A stretch of 64,000 bases of DNA, taken from contig JANTQF010000126.1 in assembly GCA_032988165.1 (NCBI GenBank), positions 1 through 64,000 of the forward strand, in the 5' to 3' direction. Source of the DNA: Emmonsiellopsis sp. PD_33 (lineage: Eukaryota; Ascomycota; Eurotiomycetes; Onygenales; Ajellomycetaceae). Shown here piece after piece: positions 46,012 through 56,997 of the stretch (within the stretch, counting starts at the first letter, position 1; each line of letters starts with the position of its first letter). The notes beneath the pieces were generated by a model. That model saw only the letters and a program-made list of their open reading frames with translations, did not search any database and was not told the origin of the DNA. Both the position numbers and the translations under genes were made by a program.

Positions 46012-46081
46012 GGAGTCTTTCAGCCTTGATAAAGGCTCAGCGGGACCGCACCAGTAAGGATCTCCAGCCACCGATGGCTGG
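46012..46081 (+). ncRNA. Candidate structured RNA segment
   Basis: Three nested or adjacent perfect stems fall within 70 nt: AGCCTT-GATA-AAGGCT (46022-46037), GCG-GGAC-CGC (46040-46049) and CCAGCCA-CCGA-TGGCTGG (46064-46081). An outer pairing of GGAGTCTTT (46012-46020) with AAGGATCTCC (46056-46065, one bulged T) encloses the first two. No known RNA family was recognised, and either strand could be the transcribed one. A GATGA box (45971-45975) and a CTGA box (46095-46098) flank it, loosely like C/D elements. Identity is open. Confidence 0.3.
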
Positions 46082-49000
46082 GGAAGGTGCCTAACTGATT
46101 TTGGTCAATGGTAAAGAATGGGACGCGGAGGAGGTTTACTCCTCTCAGGCTCAGCCGCCGCTCACCAAGCCTTCTTTTGTGTTGGCAGGGAGGGAGGGAA
46201 ATTCATCCCACAGATCACTGGTCATCCAACGATGATCAGCGATAGAAAACGACAAGTCGGTATTTCCGAGCCCCCCGCGGCTAGTCCCAAGACTGGAGCG
46301 GCTTTGTACCGAATCAGACGTTCATCCCCAGTGACAGACCCACCTTCCCGCTCCGGAACGCGTTCCACCCGCATTTAGCGTTAATTCGCACCAATAGATC
46401 GATGATATTCGGTGGCTGTGGTGGTCTGTGGGCCGTCGACATGGGTGGTGTATTCAATGCATGTCAGAAAGATGCACGGAGTAAATCCTCATGAGAGGCT
46501 GCTCCGTGGAAACTACCCCCTCGTCATCTGAGATTTCTTTCTTGTTCCTTTTCACCGTCGGAGTCCAAATATCGGGACACAATGATGGGCGGTTGCATTG
46601 TTCTTGCAGAGAATGGATGAGGCGAGTCGGAGTTAGTGTGGAGTTATGGTATTGTAAAGTATCTCGAGTATTGTGCTGTATGTTATTAACGAAGATTTCA
46701 ATACACGGATTCCGCCAGTGGTAACAAACCGTCGTATCATAAGATACATGTATTAAGGACCTGTTTGACAGATCACAAAGCCATCTCCAACTTCACCAAT
46801 GTCAAGGCACGGCTCCTCCAGCACAGAATCTGAAAGGGAAACTCCCAGTGACTCTGCCATGCCAGTCCCCTTGTATTTATCCATGAAAGATTGGGTTCTT
46901 TATTTGCAAAAGATGGATTGCTCATTCAAAGCACTGCTCATAACCATGCCAATATATTTGATACAATGGGCGCATTCTCTGTAGGGGTGGTTGACACTGG
47001 TTGTCCGAGGGGTCGACGAGTCGACGACGACACGCAACGACGAGGGCTGGGCTCGGGTGAACTGTTGCAGCCTCCAGTTCATTTCGTACATATCTGAAAA
47101 CCACGCGAAGCTCTGGAAGTGGTCTGCAATCGCCCACTCCACTTCCAGTCAGGGTGATCAATAGCGAAAAATGCAATCAATCAACTTCCGCCTTGGGGAA
47201 TGAAGAGCATGAAAAAGGCGGAAGCTTGAAAAAAAAAAAAGAAAATATTCAACCAGTAGCGCCGCTCCATCATTCTCACACATTCTTGGTGTGGCCCTGT
47301 TTCGCTCAAGGGGGCATGGCGTGAGGTCATTGCGTCCAGAGACTGGCGTCCACGGGTGTCACTGGTCCGGAAATTCAAAGGCTTTGGCCTCTGGGCGCTC
47401 AGTCATGGAGATGGAAGGCCGAAGTTTCAAAAGATTCTTCTTTCTTTACCATTGACCAGAAGCGGATGGCTGGGCATTAATGAAGGACGTTGTTTGTTCG
47501 TTTTCCACGAGCCCGTGACGGCGCATCGCTTCCTAACGGTTTGAATTGTTGTTTGTTTTAGTTCTAACGATTTGCTTGGAACAGGGGAGACAGGATCTTT
47601 TGTCGACATTCGTCCCATCGGTTTCAGATCTCTCCAATCCTGGGCGTATCTGCGCGCTTGTGTGCTGCGATCTCTGCCGATGGCTATTCCAGATACGTGC
47701 GCGTTTGTCCCCCCAATGTCTTAGCTGGCGCGCTTGGAGCCCAGGCTGAAGCTGATTTGGAGGCCCCAGCAGTCGACTCGTTTCCCTGCATGGCGCGTTG
47801 GTGAGTGGTGGCTTTGCTGGTGGTTTGAAAAGAGGAGAAGGAGAGATCATGTTGGGTAGCCGAGGTATTGAAATAATACGGTATTTCTGTATGTATTAGG
47901 TATTGTACGAACTCTATGTATCTATGTACTGTAACGAAACATACGTCCAGTACGCATATCTTTTTGCGTGGGAGGGAGATCACTCTGCTGTCCGTCTGTC
48001 TGTCGTGCATTAAATTAACTCCGGCGCTGCGTGGACGAGAATTTGCGGAGGTTTTCCTGGCGGCTTTTTGCGGCTCTGGTCCTTTCTCTCCTCATTGTTT
48101 CCCTCCACTGAGTGGGCGCGCTTGTTTGCTTGCACCTCACCGTTTGCCCGTCTGCTCAGCTCTGGCGTCCAACAGCCGGCCCTAAACATGATAATTCACC
48201 TGCCCACGAAGCACAATTTGTTGGCGTTTCAACACCCTCCGTTCCGAGCCTTGTGTTTTGGTGGGGGACATTGTGTTAGGCTTGATCAACCCGCCGTGTA
48301 ACGGGTTGACTCACTATTCCATTGCATGGTTTCGAGGAGAGAGAAAAAAGGAAAAGAAAGAAAAAAGAGAAACCTGACCTTTTGCATGACTCCTGCATGC
48401 GTAGAGGGTTCTTCTCAAACATGACCTCAAGAGTCTCGGAGATAGGAGTTTGCTCGTGCATGCCGTCAATTAACGACCCAACTCGGACAAAGGTCCAAGA
48501 TTCCGTCATTGATGCAATGCGGGCAGCGGAAGGCTGTCTTTGTCTGCATTCTTCAACTGTCTTATTACATGTACCTGCTTCGCGGGGCAGCAGCAAGGCG
48601 GCAATGGCCTGGACCTTTTCACGCTGATGGCTAATGCTGATGAGGAATGTCATGGAGAGCCAATTCCAACGATGACGTCCTCGATGGGTAAACCATATGT
48701 TGGTTTAACATGGAGTTTGCCCCTTTTTGTCTGGGAAGGGATCTATCTATCCGGGCAAAGCATTATTGGAAACATCGCGTTACCAATTCCATTTTATGAT
48801 TTCAAACGCCATATGGATATATGGTTATTTCGAAGCATCTTCGTTTCTATGTATGCAGTCTGTTGCTGCTGCAGATTCTTCACTTCCAATTATTCTCTCT
48901 AGAAATGAACGACAACCGTTGAAATCTGTCCAGGACCTATCACGGCAAATGTTCAAGATTGAGTTTCGTCGTTTGTTTGATTTGGCATTGAGAAACTCAT

Positions 49001-49494
49001 GCCAGCCAAAGAACCATTACATTAACTTCATTGCTCCCTTCATAAGGTGCGCACTGGTTTTCCACGGTATATCGAGACGTTTAAGAGAAGAAGAGGGCGG
49101 GGCATTGGGGTTATAAAGGAGAGGGCCAGCTTGAAAAAGAAGCATGGGGTCAAGGCGAATTTATCAAGGTTCCCTGCGGGCTCACTTCTGATTTCTTTGA
49201 CCCGAGCCTTAAGACTCCAGAGCTACTGGTTCTATAGACAGTTGCTTCATGCTCCTTTGGATGGATGGCTAGATGTCTCCTTAGGGCTGGAGCTCATGCC
49301 TGGCCGCGGGGGTAGGATGGTCTGTGGTACTTGCGGGCCTTTGGTGGGGGGAGGGTATTTGCCTGGTCTCGTCCAAGGTCAAGGGGTTCTATCCCATGCT
49401 TGTGGATAAATCAAAATTATCAAAATGCCGGTTCAACAACGCAGAATAGGGGTATAGTTACGCACAACAAACAGTCCAGCAGCCATACACAGCT

Positions 49495-49949
49495 TCACCA
49501 TGGCTCATCCGCTTCTTGCAATAACTCCGTAACCTCTGTATCACTAATATAATCCATATCCATATCCATGCCATCCTCATCCTCATCCTCATCCTCATCC
49601 TCATCCTCATCCTCATCCTCATCCTCATCCTCATCCTCATCCTCATCCTCATCCTCATCCTCATCCTCATCCTCATCCTCATCCTCATCCTCATCCTCAT
49701 CCTCNNNNNNNNNNNNNNNNNNNNNNNNNNNNNNNNNNNNNNNNNNNNNNNNNNNNNNNNNNNNNNNNNNNNNNNNNNNNNNNNNNNNNNNNNNNNNNNN
49801 NNNTCCTCATCCTCATCCTCATCCTCATCCTCATCCTCATCCTCATCCTCATCCTCATCCTCATCCTCATCCTCATCCTCATCCTCATCCTCATCCTCAT
49901 CCTCATCCTCATCCTCATCCTCATCCTCATCTTCATCCTCCCCTTCCAA
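49495..49949 (-). other. Acidic repeat tail, probable C-terminal continuation of the DUF6891-like gene
   Basis: Read on the minus strand in the same frame as the upstream DUF6891-like gene, this encodes LEG(ED)n on the right of the gap. On the left it encodes (ED)n followed by GMDMDMDYISDTEVTELL and QEADEPW, then a stop at 49495-49497. Only one TAA (49995-49997) separates it from the upstream frame. The 99 Ns hide the middle of the repeat. If the missing part is pure repeat, the ED frame continues unbroken. Whether it is translated depends on that TAA being an error or an allele. Confidence 0.5.
49568..49935. repeat. Hexanucleotide microsatellite (TCCTCA)n with assembly gap
   Basis: Near-perfect TCCTCA units run from about 49568 to 49704, then Ns (49705-49803), then from 49804 to about 49930. 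The total visible repeat is about 265 bp. The unit is two codons long, so length changes do not shift frame. On the minus strand it reads Glu-Asp. Confidence 0.95.
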
Positions 49950-49994
49950 ATCACTACCACTACCACCACCCCCTTCACCCTCTTCACCATCAAA

Positions 49995-50693
49995 TTAATC
50001 CTCATCCTCCTCATCCTCATCCCTCTCCTCAACAGGCAGCCTATTCCGCCACTCATCAAACAAAACCTTAATCCCCCTCCTCACATCCCCCTCCCACTCA
50101 ACCCTCAACCCAGCCCGCCTAAGCACCTGAACCACCCTCCTCGCAACGGCCTCATTCTTCTTCTCACTCTTCGTAAACGAGCCATGATAAAGCATCAACC
50201 CCTCCCCACCCCCCAGCCTCATCGTAACCTGCTCATGAAAAAACACATACCCCACCGTCCTCGCCTCCTCGCCCCCATCATAATCATCATCATCCTCCCT
50301 ATCCTCCCCAACCTCCGCAATCCCACACGTCCGACAACACCCCACATTCATCCTAGCAAGGATCTTCCACCTCCTCTCCAGCACCTCAAAGCCCGACGCT
50401 AACTTCTCCGCTACCGTCCGCTCCTGATCCGGCGCGGGCCAGGCCTGCTGGATTTCCAATTGCTGTTTCCAGACGGGGATGACGATTTGCCGTGCGAGGC
50501 GGTCTAGTTCTTGCTCGGTTGGGGGTGGACCACCATTCTCCTCCCCCTCTGCCTCCCAGCGTCCGGATTCTAGCTCGTCGAGCAGTTGCCTGGTGGTTTG
50601 TGAGATGAGGCCCGAGAGGCGGTAGAAGCCGGATTTTACCTTCCAGGTTGCGCTGGCCCTGGCGCGGGAGATGGGGGAGGTGGGTGTTTCCAT
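49995..50693 (-). CDS. DUF6891-like protein
   Basis: Protein of 232 aa, function unknown. The C-terminal half shows CCRTCGIAEV, then TVGYVFFHEQVTMR, GGGEGLMLYHGSF, a helix AVARRVVQVLRRAGL and VEWEGDVRRGIKV. I associate this order with DUF6891, a domain found mostly in bacteria. The N-terminal half is helical (LARQIVIPVWKQQLEIQQAW). The Cys pair plus a further Cys may bind a metal. The frame closes with RDEDEEDED and TAA; the same frame then continues after that stop through Gly/Ser and a Glu-Asp repeat (see 49495-49949). Start ATG at 50693 gives METPTSPISRARAS. No introns are seen. Confidence 0.75.
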   Translation of the reverse strand: METPTSPISRARASATWKVKSGFYRLSGLISQTTRQLLDELESGRWEAEGEENGGPPPTEQELDRLARQIVIPVWKQQLEIQQAWPAPDQERTVAEKLASGFEVLERRWKILARMNVGCCRTCGIAEVGEDREDDDDYDGGEEARTVGYVFFHEQVTMRLGGGEGLMLYHGSFTKSEKKNEAVARRVVQVLRRAGLRVEWEGDVRRGIKVLFDEWRNRLPVEERDEDEEDED

Positions 50694-51550
50694 TATTTCC
50701 GGTTGGCCGGCCGTCTATCTGGGAGTGTGAAGCAGTGGCCAGTGGGTGTGGATGGATGGATTTATTCGTGTGGAGTTTAACTTGAAAAAGAGACTAGATG
50801 AGGCCGGAGGAGCGGATAGGTTCATGCATGCCAAAAGGAAGAATTAATAGTTCGATGGATTGTATCCAGCATCATTTAGTTCAGATTTATATTGAGAAAC
50901 GCTCTCGCGCTCGGGAACATCCTGCCTGTGCTCGGATATTGTTTCTTGCGAAGCTCGTGTTCGTTGTTTCTAGGCTGTCGGGAAACCCGAGTTCTCGCGT
51001 AATCGCACATAACATGCCACACTTTCCTTATAAATTAGTTATTCTACAACCTCCTATGGGTCATACCACATCAATTTAATTCTGCACATTTTTACCTCTA
51101 TAACGCGATGTACGCCGATATAGGCCTACTAAAATAGCGCACTAGATGGGAAGCCGAAGGGCTACCATCAGCAGCAGCTTTCAACAAGAATAGCAAGGTG
51201 AAGCTCAAATATGGAAATTTGACGACGTTGGGAGGGTATTGGGGTAACTATGGGGTGCTAAATTGGCTCGATCAGGACCCAACAACCCCCTTCAGGCCAT
51301 GTGGTATTATGACGGTAGCTGCAAACTAGTATTCTCTGATTATTAACGACTGGATGCATTCTTGAGCTCTATAAAAGGAAAGACAGTGACGACAAAGCAA
51401 AAGCAGGAAAACGAGTTGACGTGCCCCCTTATCAAAAACGAACATAACAATTTTTGGAGCATTCAAACGAGCGCATAATCCGCCAAACTCCTCAAAATGA
51501 AACAAGCAGCAAAAAAATTCTCCATATTAGCATGGCCGAATCGCGGAGCG
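50694..51550. other. Intergenic
   Basis: Promoter side of the DUF6891-like gene and 3' flank of the F-box gene. No coding frame or repeat of note. Confidence 0.5.
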
Positions 51551-52702
51551 TCATCCACTTTGTTCCACCGGGCTGGCAAAATCGATGCAACATGCCTCTG
51601 CGTAATCGTTGCTTCCGCTGTCGTCTGTCCGATTGGTATCCGGCAACATAAGGAAGAAATCCGACCCATGTCTTTTATGTCTGCGCCACGATGACATAGT
51701 AGTACCGCTATATCCATTCTTCGTGGCCGTGCAGTCGCGAAAATGTTCCCGGATATTGTTTTCCAGGTATGCACGATGGTACATAACCTTCGTGGTATCC
51801 AGCGCTTGCCTTCGCCCATACCGGCATTCCCACTGATTTGTGCAAGCGCTGCAGTATAAGCCTCGTTCAAGCGTCTGTGTCTTGTTGCTCCAAAATCCAA
51901 AGGGGGTGGCGCCCATATATTTCCATCTGTCACAAAATGCTGTCATGAAGGGATTCGTTGCTGGGCCATCGTTACGATCACAGGACCCATCACTCGATTT
52001 TCCGGAATGGTTTTCCATATCATGCCCTCCTTTATTAAGGAGCCCACGGACATTTCTCCGTATTACTGAGTTTGTGAAATAACTGTCCAAAGAATATCGC
52101 CGTGCCATTTTTGTACTGGGATAACGCCTTGGACGAGATCCTAAGATTCGAACTGATAGCTGTCTCGCTTCATGGACACTGACCAGCGTAACACTGTTAA
52201 CGTAGACGTGGCGTCCGCAGCTCGCGCCTGGCAGCGTTTTCATCCGTGGTAGGGATTGCAGCGCATTGTTGGTGAGAAGAGTATGAAGAGCCACCTCTCC
52301 TGGCGGGACCAATTGGAATCGGGTCTGTTTACGGCGGCTGAGGCAGTTCCAGCAGCAGCGAGTGCACGTCGGGACGAAGATGAAAGGCCCAAAGTCGTCG
52401 CAGACACGGCATTTTGGCTGGCAAAACTCTGAAAAAAGTTGCCTGATCAAGAGATGTGGTGACATTTCCATGGAGTGGATGACATGTAGGACGTCAGGGG
52501 CATGTTGCCTCAAGACCTTGTATGCGTATAGGTTATCAACGAGGATCTTGGAGGTGGTGTTTAGCAGGCGCATTTTCCCGATACTGTCCAGATCTAACTC
52601 CATGAGGATTTCTTCCCGCAGTTCGAGGGGAAGGGTGCCTAAATTCCCTAGCGATGGGATGGGCGCAAAGTAGTCACGCTGTATGCGAGGCGCGGTATAC
52701 AT
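51551..52702 (-). CDS. F-box-like protein with Cys-rich segment
   Basis: Protein of 383 aa, one exon. The N-terminal F-box is readable as LGTLPLELREEILMELDL, then DSIGKMRLLNTTSKILVDN (about residues 22-60), so it may serve as a substrate-recognition subunit of an SCF ubiquitin ligase. Downstream is a tight cysteine cluster (CRVCDDFGPF, then CTRCCWNCLSRR) and a second CSACTNQWECRYGR. These are likely zinc sites, often found in Eurotiomycete F-box proteins. The substrate is unknown. The frame is open 11 codons upstream, but the first ATG is 52702. Fungal F-box genes are often lineage-specific paralogues. Confidence 0.8.
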   Translation of the reverse strand: MYTAPRIQRDYFAPIPSLGNLGTLPLELREEILMELDLDSIGKMRLLNTTSKILVDNLYAYKVLRQHAPDVLHVIHSMEMSPHLLIRQLFSEFCQPKCRVCDDFGPFIFVPTCTRCCWNCLSRRKQTRFQLVPPGEVALHTLLTNNALQSLPRMKTLPGASCGRHVYVNSVTLVSVHEARQLSVRILGSRPRRYPSTKMARRYSLDSYFTNSVIRRNVRGLLNKGGHDMENHSGKSSDGSCDRNDGPATNPFMTAFCDRWKYMGATPFGFWSNKTQTLERGLYCSACTNQWECRYGRRQALDTTKVMYHRAYLENNIREHFRDCTATKNGYSGTTMSSWRRHKRHGSDFFLMLPDTNRTDDSGSNDYAEACCIDFASPVEQSG

Positions 52703-54037
52703 CTTGAGAGGTAGGAAGCTGGAAGGCCGAATCACCCATCCTGGTTCGTGGTGTCGATTGAGACCGATCTACGGCTGGTACGCCTTTCCTGAGGCCATCT
52801 TGTGGGCGTCCGAGCAAAAACGAATGACAGGGGTTAATAATATAAATTAGAACGGATATATTAGCAATATAATATACAACACATTTCTCGCCGTGGGGGA
52901 TGCCATAGTCTGGAAATTAGTTCTGATAAAAATAAAAATAAACACATTCCAGCTCGCAGGAGTGATAGTAGGCGCGATGTTGAAATTGAGGGATCAACGG
53001 AAGGAACAGCTCAACCTGAGATAGAATTTGACACCTCGATATAGATGAAGTATATTCTGTCCATCGGTGTGGTCCCATTATGAAAAACAAGGGAAGATGG
53101 AGGTGGTTTGGAGTGAAAGGAGACCCATAGCTGTTTGATATCGATGCTGCCCGCGGCCACGGAGCATCTGGACGCATATTGGATGCATGGGCAAGCTTTC
53201 ATTCCCTTGTACCTATTTGAATACTGTTAGCATGTAGCTTCCTTGTGTTTAGATATCTTTTGCTGATAATGCTACTGTCTTTGAAGCTTGGAGAAGGCCA
53301 GGGGATGTAGAAGAAATACTAGGAGGAGTGGTTAAACGGAAACCAAAATCCTTGGTCGTCTCTTCTCAACGATCTTTGAGGTGCATTTCTATCTGACCAA
53401 GGGGATAGATCAGGGCTAAAGGGTTGGCATATATGGATTCCTGTGTCTGGAGATAGCTTCCAGTCAGGTCAGGTCAACATAGCAGCAGAGGAGGAAAAGG
53501 GGTAAAACCAGGCAGATTATATACCTGACAGCTATGTGAGAATCAGCTTACCTCTGCCATCATCAGTCTGTATGGATTTATTTGCTGATGGATAGATCCT
53601 CCGAATAGAACAGCGCTGTGGTTTCTCTAGAAATTGACAGCACTATCCAGCACCTCCAGTGAATTGCTGTCTCTGCGGACACAACAACCACATCCCAACC
53701 TCTCCTCGTCCTCAACAACCGCCTGTTCAGAGATCAATCCACCTCTCAGACCCTTCAACTGGGCGTTCGTTTCCTCGACTTAAGCCCCCAAGCATTGCCG
53801 ATTGCCAATATTTTTATTTCTTAGATTATATAGCGCTCGCATCACGACGTCCGCAGTGTACGTGATATAACCACCAACGACCCATAACCTTCGGATCTGT
53901 GTCTGCACCCTCTGTTTCGCGTCGGGTCCTTTCATTTGCACGTTGGCACAATTACCTTCTCTCAGATTATACAATATCTTATCCCAGGAAGGAATACCAA
54001 TTGCCATATTGTGCAGCAGCACAACCACCGGCCTAAA
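52703..54037. other. Intergenic between divergent genes
   Basis: A 1.3-kb spacer between the F-box gene (-) and the 430-aa gene (+). No supported coding frame. A GTCAG-rich triple (GTCAGGTCAGGTCA, about 53463-53476) is the only small repeat noticed. Confidence 0.45.
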
Positions 54038-55567
54038 ATGAGTTACAGTTATGGCTCATACCAAACGCCCAATCCAGCTTACTCCCAGGAGTGGACTGGC
54101 TCGAATCCTCAGTCACGTAACAAGGTAAGCTCACCCTCAGCTCGTCATCCCTTCTCAAGGAGAAGTGAAAGTGAAAAGTAGCTAATAAGGATAACCCTTA
54201 AATAGAGTCATCTAGGAAAACCTCTGTCCGAGATAGAGATGGAGCCAATAGATTTTGAAATGTCACTCGATATTGAAGAACAGGTACGCGACAGGTGGAT
54301 TCATACGTGTCTGCAACATTTCTTTCGGGATGCTGATCGCGGGGACTAAAAATAGGCTGCCCTTTGGGCACAGAAGAAAAGAGACGAAGAAAGACTCGAG
54401 AAGGCCAGAGAGCGCATGTACGAGGTAAGAAGAAAATCTCGTACCATCATCAAAAACATAACCGGAAATAAAAGATGCAATCGGTATCCTAATTAAAAAA
54501 ATTTCTAGAATAACGAGGGTCCTGAACGCTCTTGCCAGAGACAAAATGGATATGAAGAACCATTCGGATCACCCGTGCTAGCTGGCACTGCTAGTAGTTA
54601 CGACGAAGATATATCCTCCGTTTGCACCGAAGACCACTATGAAACGATAGGAAGGAAACAAGGAGAAACAGGCCTTTTCGGACTGTACGCCGACGAGGAC
54701 GACACAGAGGATGAGAAAGCAGGGGAAGTTGACGAAGAATACGGCGCCTACTACCATCTCACCACACCAAAAGAACCCAGACCTACCTTCGTGCACACCG
54801 AAAATCGAATACTCACGTTAAGATCGCCCTACCTAGGCCCAGTCGGCTGGACCGTACCGCGTCGCGATGGCCTGCAGCTCACCAAGCCGTTTCTCATCTA
54901 CCAAGATCCCTCAGTCATGTCCACCAACACAGCCGCGTATCTAGGCTACTCCGCACCACCGCCAACACCCCGAGCAGACCCGCGACGACCAGCGTTCGCA
55001 ACATGGCCAGTCAACGAACACATCAACCTCCTCGCTAGCGACGATAAGGAGAACGTTCCTGGAGATATTGACGAGGAGGATGAAGACGAGGGCATGCCGG
55101 ACCGCGATGCACATGTGCAAGATAATATCGTCGCGGAAGCGGAGAACATCGTTGAGCTGGCGGCGTCAAGGGAGCGGAGGGATTTCTTCGTGGGGAATCA
55201 GATGCTGCCCAGGTCTTTTGGGTACGGATACCAAGAGAACGGATATGCGGGCGGGGAGTATCGATATGAACATGAGGGCGAGAATTGGCATGAGGAATAT
55301 GACCAGTTTGATCCGCAACTAGAGCAGCAGCGAATGCGGGAACGGGAACGGCAGCGGGAGCAGCGGGAGGCTGAGATGGAGTTTAATATTGCGATGGGGG
55401 GTTCGTTGGATGCGAGCCCTGTGCGGTCGCAGCGGGCGCATTCGAATTCTATCGTTGCTGTGATCAGTCCGCCGGGGAGGGTGCTGGGTGTGGGTGTGGA
55501 TGACGCCGGTGATCCAGTCGGGCGTGGATGGGATGGGTCTCCTGGGGCTCCGTTAGGATTTTTCTGA
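54038..55567 (+). CDS. Uncharacterised acidic protein, four phase-0 exons
   Basis: Hypothetical protein of 430 aa that I do not recognise. Exons are 54038-54124, 54206-54283, 54356-54424 and 54509-55567; all three introns fall between codons. The first three exons give MSYSYGSYQTPNPAYSQEW, then PLSEIEMEPIDFEMSLDIEEQ and a charged helix KKRDEERLEKARERMYE. The last exon has a Glu/Asp-rich stretch, a possible folded segment around SPYLGPVGWTVPRRDGLQL and a Glu/Arg-rich helix RMRERERQREQREAEMEF. The segment WPVNEHINLLASDDKENV contains a KEN-like box. Without a known domain no role is proposed. Phase agreement and splice-site quality support the structure. Confidence 0.72.
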
Positions 55568-56997
55568 TGGATGAGCAAATAGGAAATGCTGGGGAGAAAG
55601 AATCTGAGAGGGAACCTTTTATCTTTTTGATTTCCTCCTACTCTTTCTTTTTACCCTTCGAGCAAGATTGATTTCATACATACCATATGGATCGATATGG
55701 TATGCGCAGCTCTGGTGTGATTTTTATCTGTTAACTATGCAACTGCAACTGCAAACTGCATAAGCCATGTTCATTCATTCATCGCAATATTCAATATCAA
55801 TATAGATAATATATTGACATTTGCCTGGCCCCCAGACTCCACTCCCATTATGAAGAAATAGGTGGATGAGGAGACGATATTGTCACTCCCAGCATAGATG
55901 TAACTAGGTAGCAGAAACGAAGTTGAAGTTGTAGAAAGTCAAGAGCAGAGCTTCGTTAAAATACTCGCCTATTAAAATAAGATTTTAACCATGCGGGCAC
56001 TGGCCCGCATTTGACGCTTGAACCAATCTTTTAGTGTTTGTTACGTTAGTGGCCGCTACGGGGGACCAAATTATTTAGGCGCTGATGTTCCCCTGTCGCA
56101 CCCTCGCGCCGTGAAAGTTATCTGGCATATAGATGGCATGAGATGCTAGGGATATGTAGGGGGACGAGATCATATATTTCCCCCTCGTTACTTTGGAAGA
56201 ATTAACCAAGGAAGGCGGGGAAAGAAAGCAAAGAAGAGGGTAGTAAGTAGTCAGAGGGGCTGGGCTGGCTGCTTTAGTTAAAAGAGCTTAGAGGAGGGAA
56301 GTTCCTAGTTAACAAATTGAGAAAACTCGCAAAGAATGCCCCCCCAAACGAACGAACAAAGGAAAAAGGCTTTGAAAAAAGTGGTATCATGATTTCCCCT
56401 TTCCCCCCCGGTTGATTGCTGATTGCTGATTGCAGATTGCATATGCAGGACACACCCGTGGACGCAGCAAAACAAAAATAGAGCAGAGCAGAGCAGAGCA
56501 GAGCAAACCCACCCAAATAACAAAACAAAAAACATGAAACTAAAACAATCAAGATTGAGAAGGCAACGGCACGGGAATATTAAAAAAGAGCTGTCGCGAA
56601 CTGCGAAGAAAAGTAATTGGTAAAAAGAGGGCAGGGCGAGGGGAGACTGATCAAATTGCTTATCCGCTAACCCCCTGCGCCCCGATCTGTTCAGAATTTA
56701 AAAGAAAGATAGTAGGGAAAAACAAAGGAGGTATCAGTTATTGTCCCATTTCCATCCATCCACCTCACAATATCCGATTCCCACACCCCAATCCCATTCT
56801 CATCCCATGCCATTATTATTATCATTCGTACTGGTATAAAATAGCTCAATAATCCCCCGGCTTTTGCATCAGGCTAGCCCTTGGCCACTTAACCCCTGAA
56901 CACAGCATGCAGGTACCTCGCATAGCCGCGCACACGCACCATGGATGTTACTCAACCCTCCATGGACCCGACAAATCCTTGGAAGCGAAGATGCCAC
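55568..56997. other. Intergenic with hairpin and short tandem repeats
   Basis: No gene seen. It holds a perfect hairpin ATGCGGGC-ACTG-GCCCGCAT (55991-56010), GATTGCT tandem units (56413-56440) and (GAGCA)5 (56481-56505). Confidence 0.45.
55991..56010. repeat. Perfect 8-bp stem hairpin
   Basis: ATGCGGGC and GCCCGCAT flank the loop ACTG inside an AT-rich stretch. It could be a remnant of a transposon terminal repeat or a transcription-end hairpin; neither is shown. Confidence 0.4.

Larger units (their letters stand above)
41769..49494. other. Long gene-poor region (about 7.7 kb)
   Basis: No frame on either strand shows recognisable protein features, and the many short frames are interrupted and low in complexity. 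Recognisable items are T-rich runs (42300-42600), four ATGAGAAA units (42851-42877), a 20-bp palindrome (42904-42923), ATGC/ATGT repeats (about 44121-44145), TACTCCGTA motifs (44254-44262, 45299-45307) and a hairpin-rich segment (46012-46081). It could host long non-coding transcripts. Confidence 0.5.

Noticed and set aside
45968..46110. TPP riboswitch at the hairpin-rich segment
   Set aside because: CTGAG-like strings occur, but the conserved CTGAGA and ACCTGATCTGG blocks are missing on both strands.
49568..49935. CRISPR-like periodic array
   Set aside because: A simple hexamer microsatellite with no spacers in a eukaryotic genome.
49458..49949. Open frame encoding Arg-Met repeats beyond the gap
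   Set aside because: It depends on the placeholder gap length; the repeat phase on both sides shows the frame is artificial.
49568..50071. Plus-strand poly-Ser/Pro-His open frame
   Set aside because: It is only the hexamer repeat read on the other strand, with no unique sequence resembling a protein.
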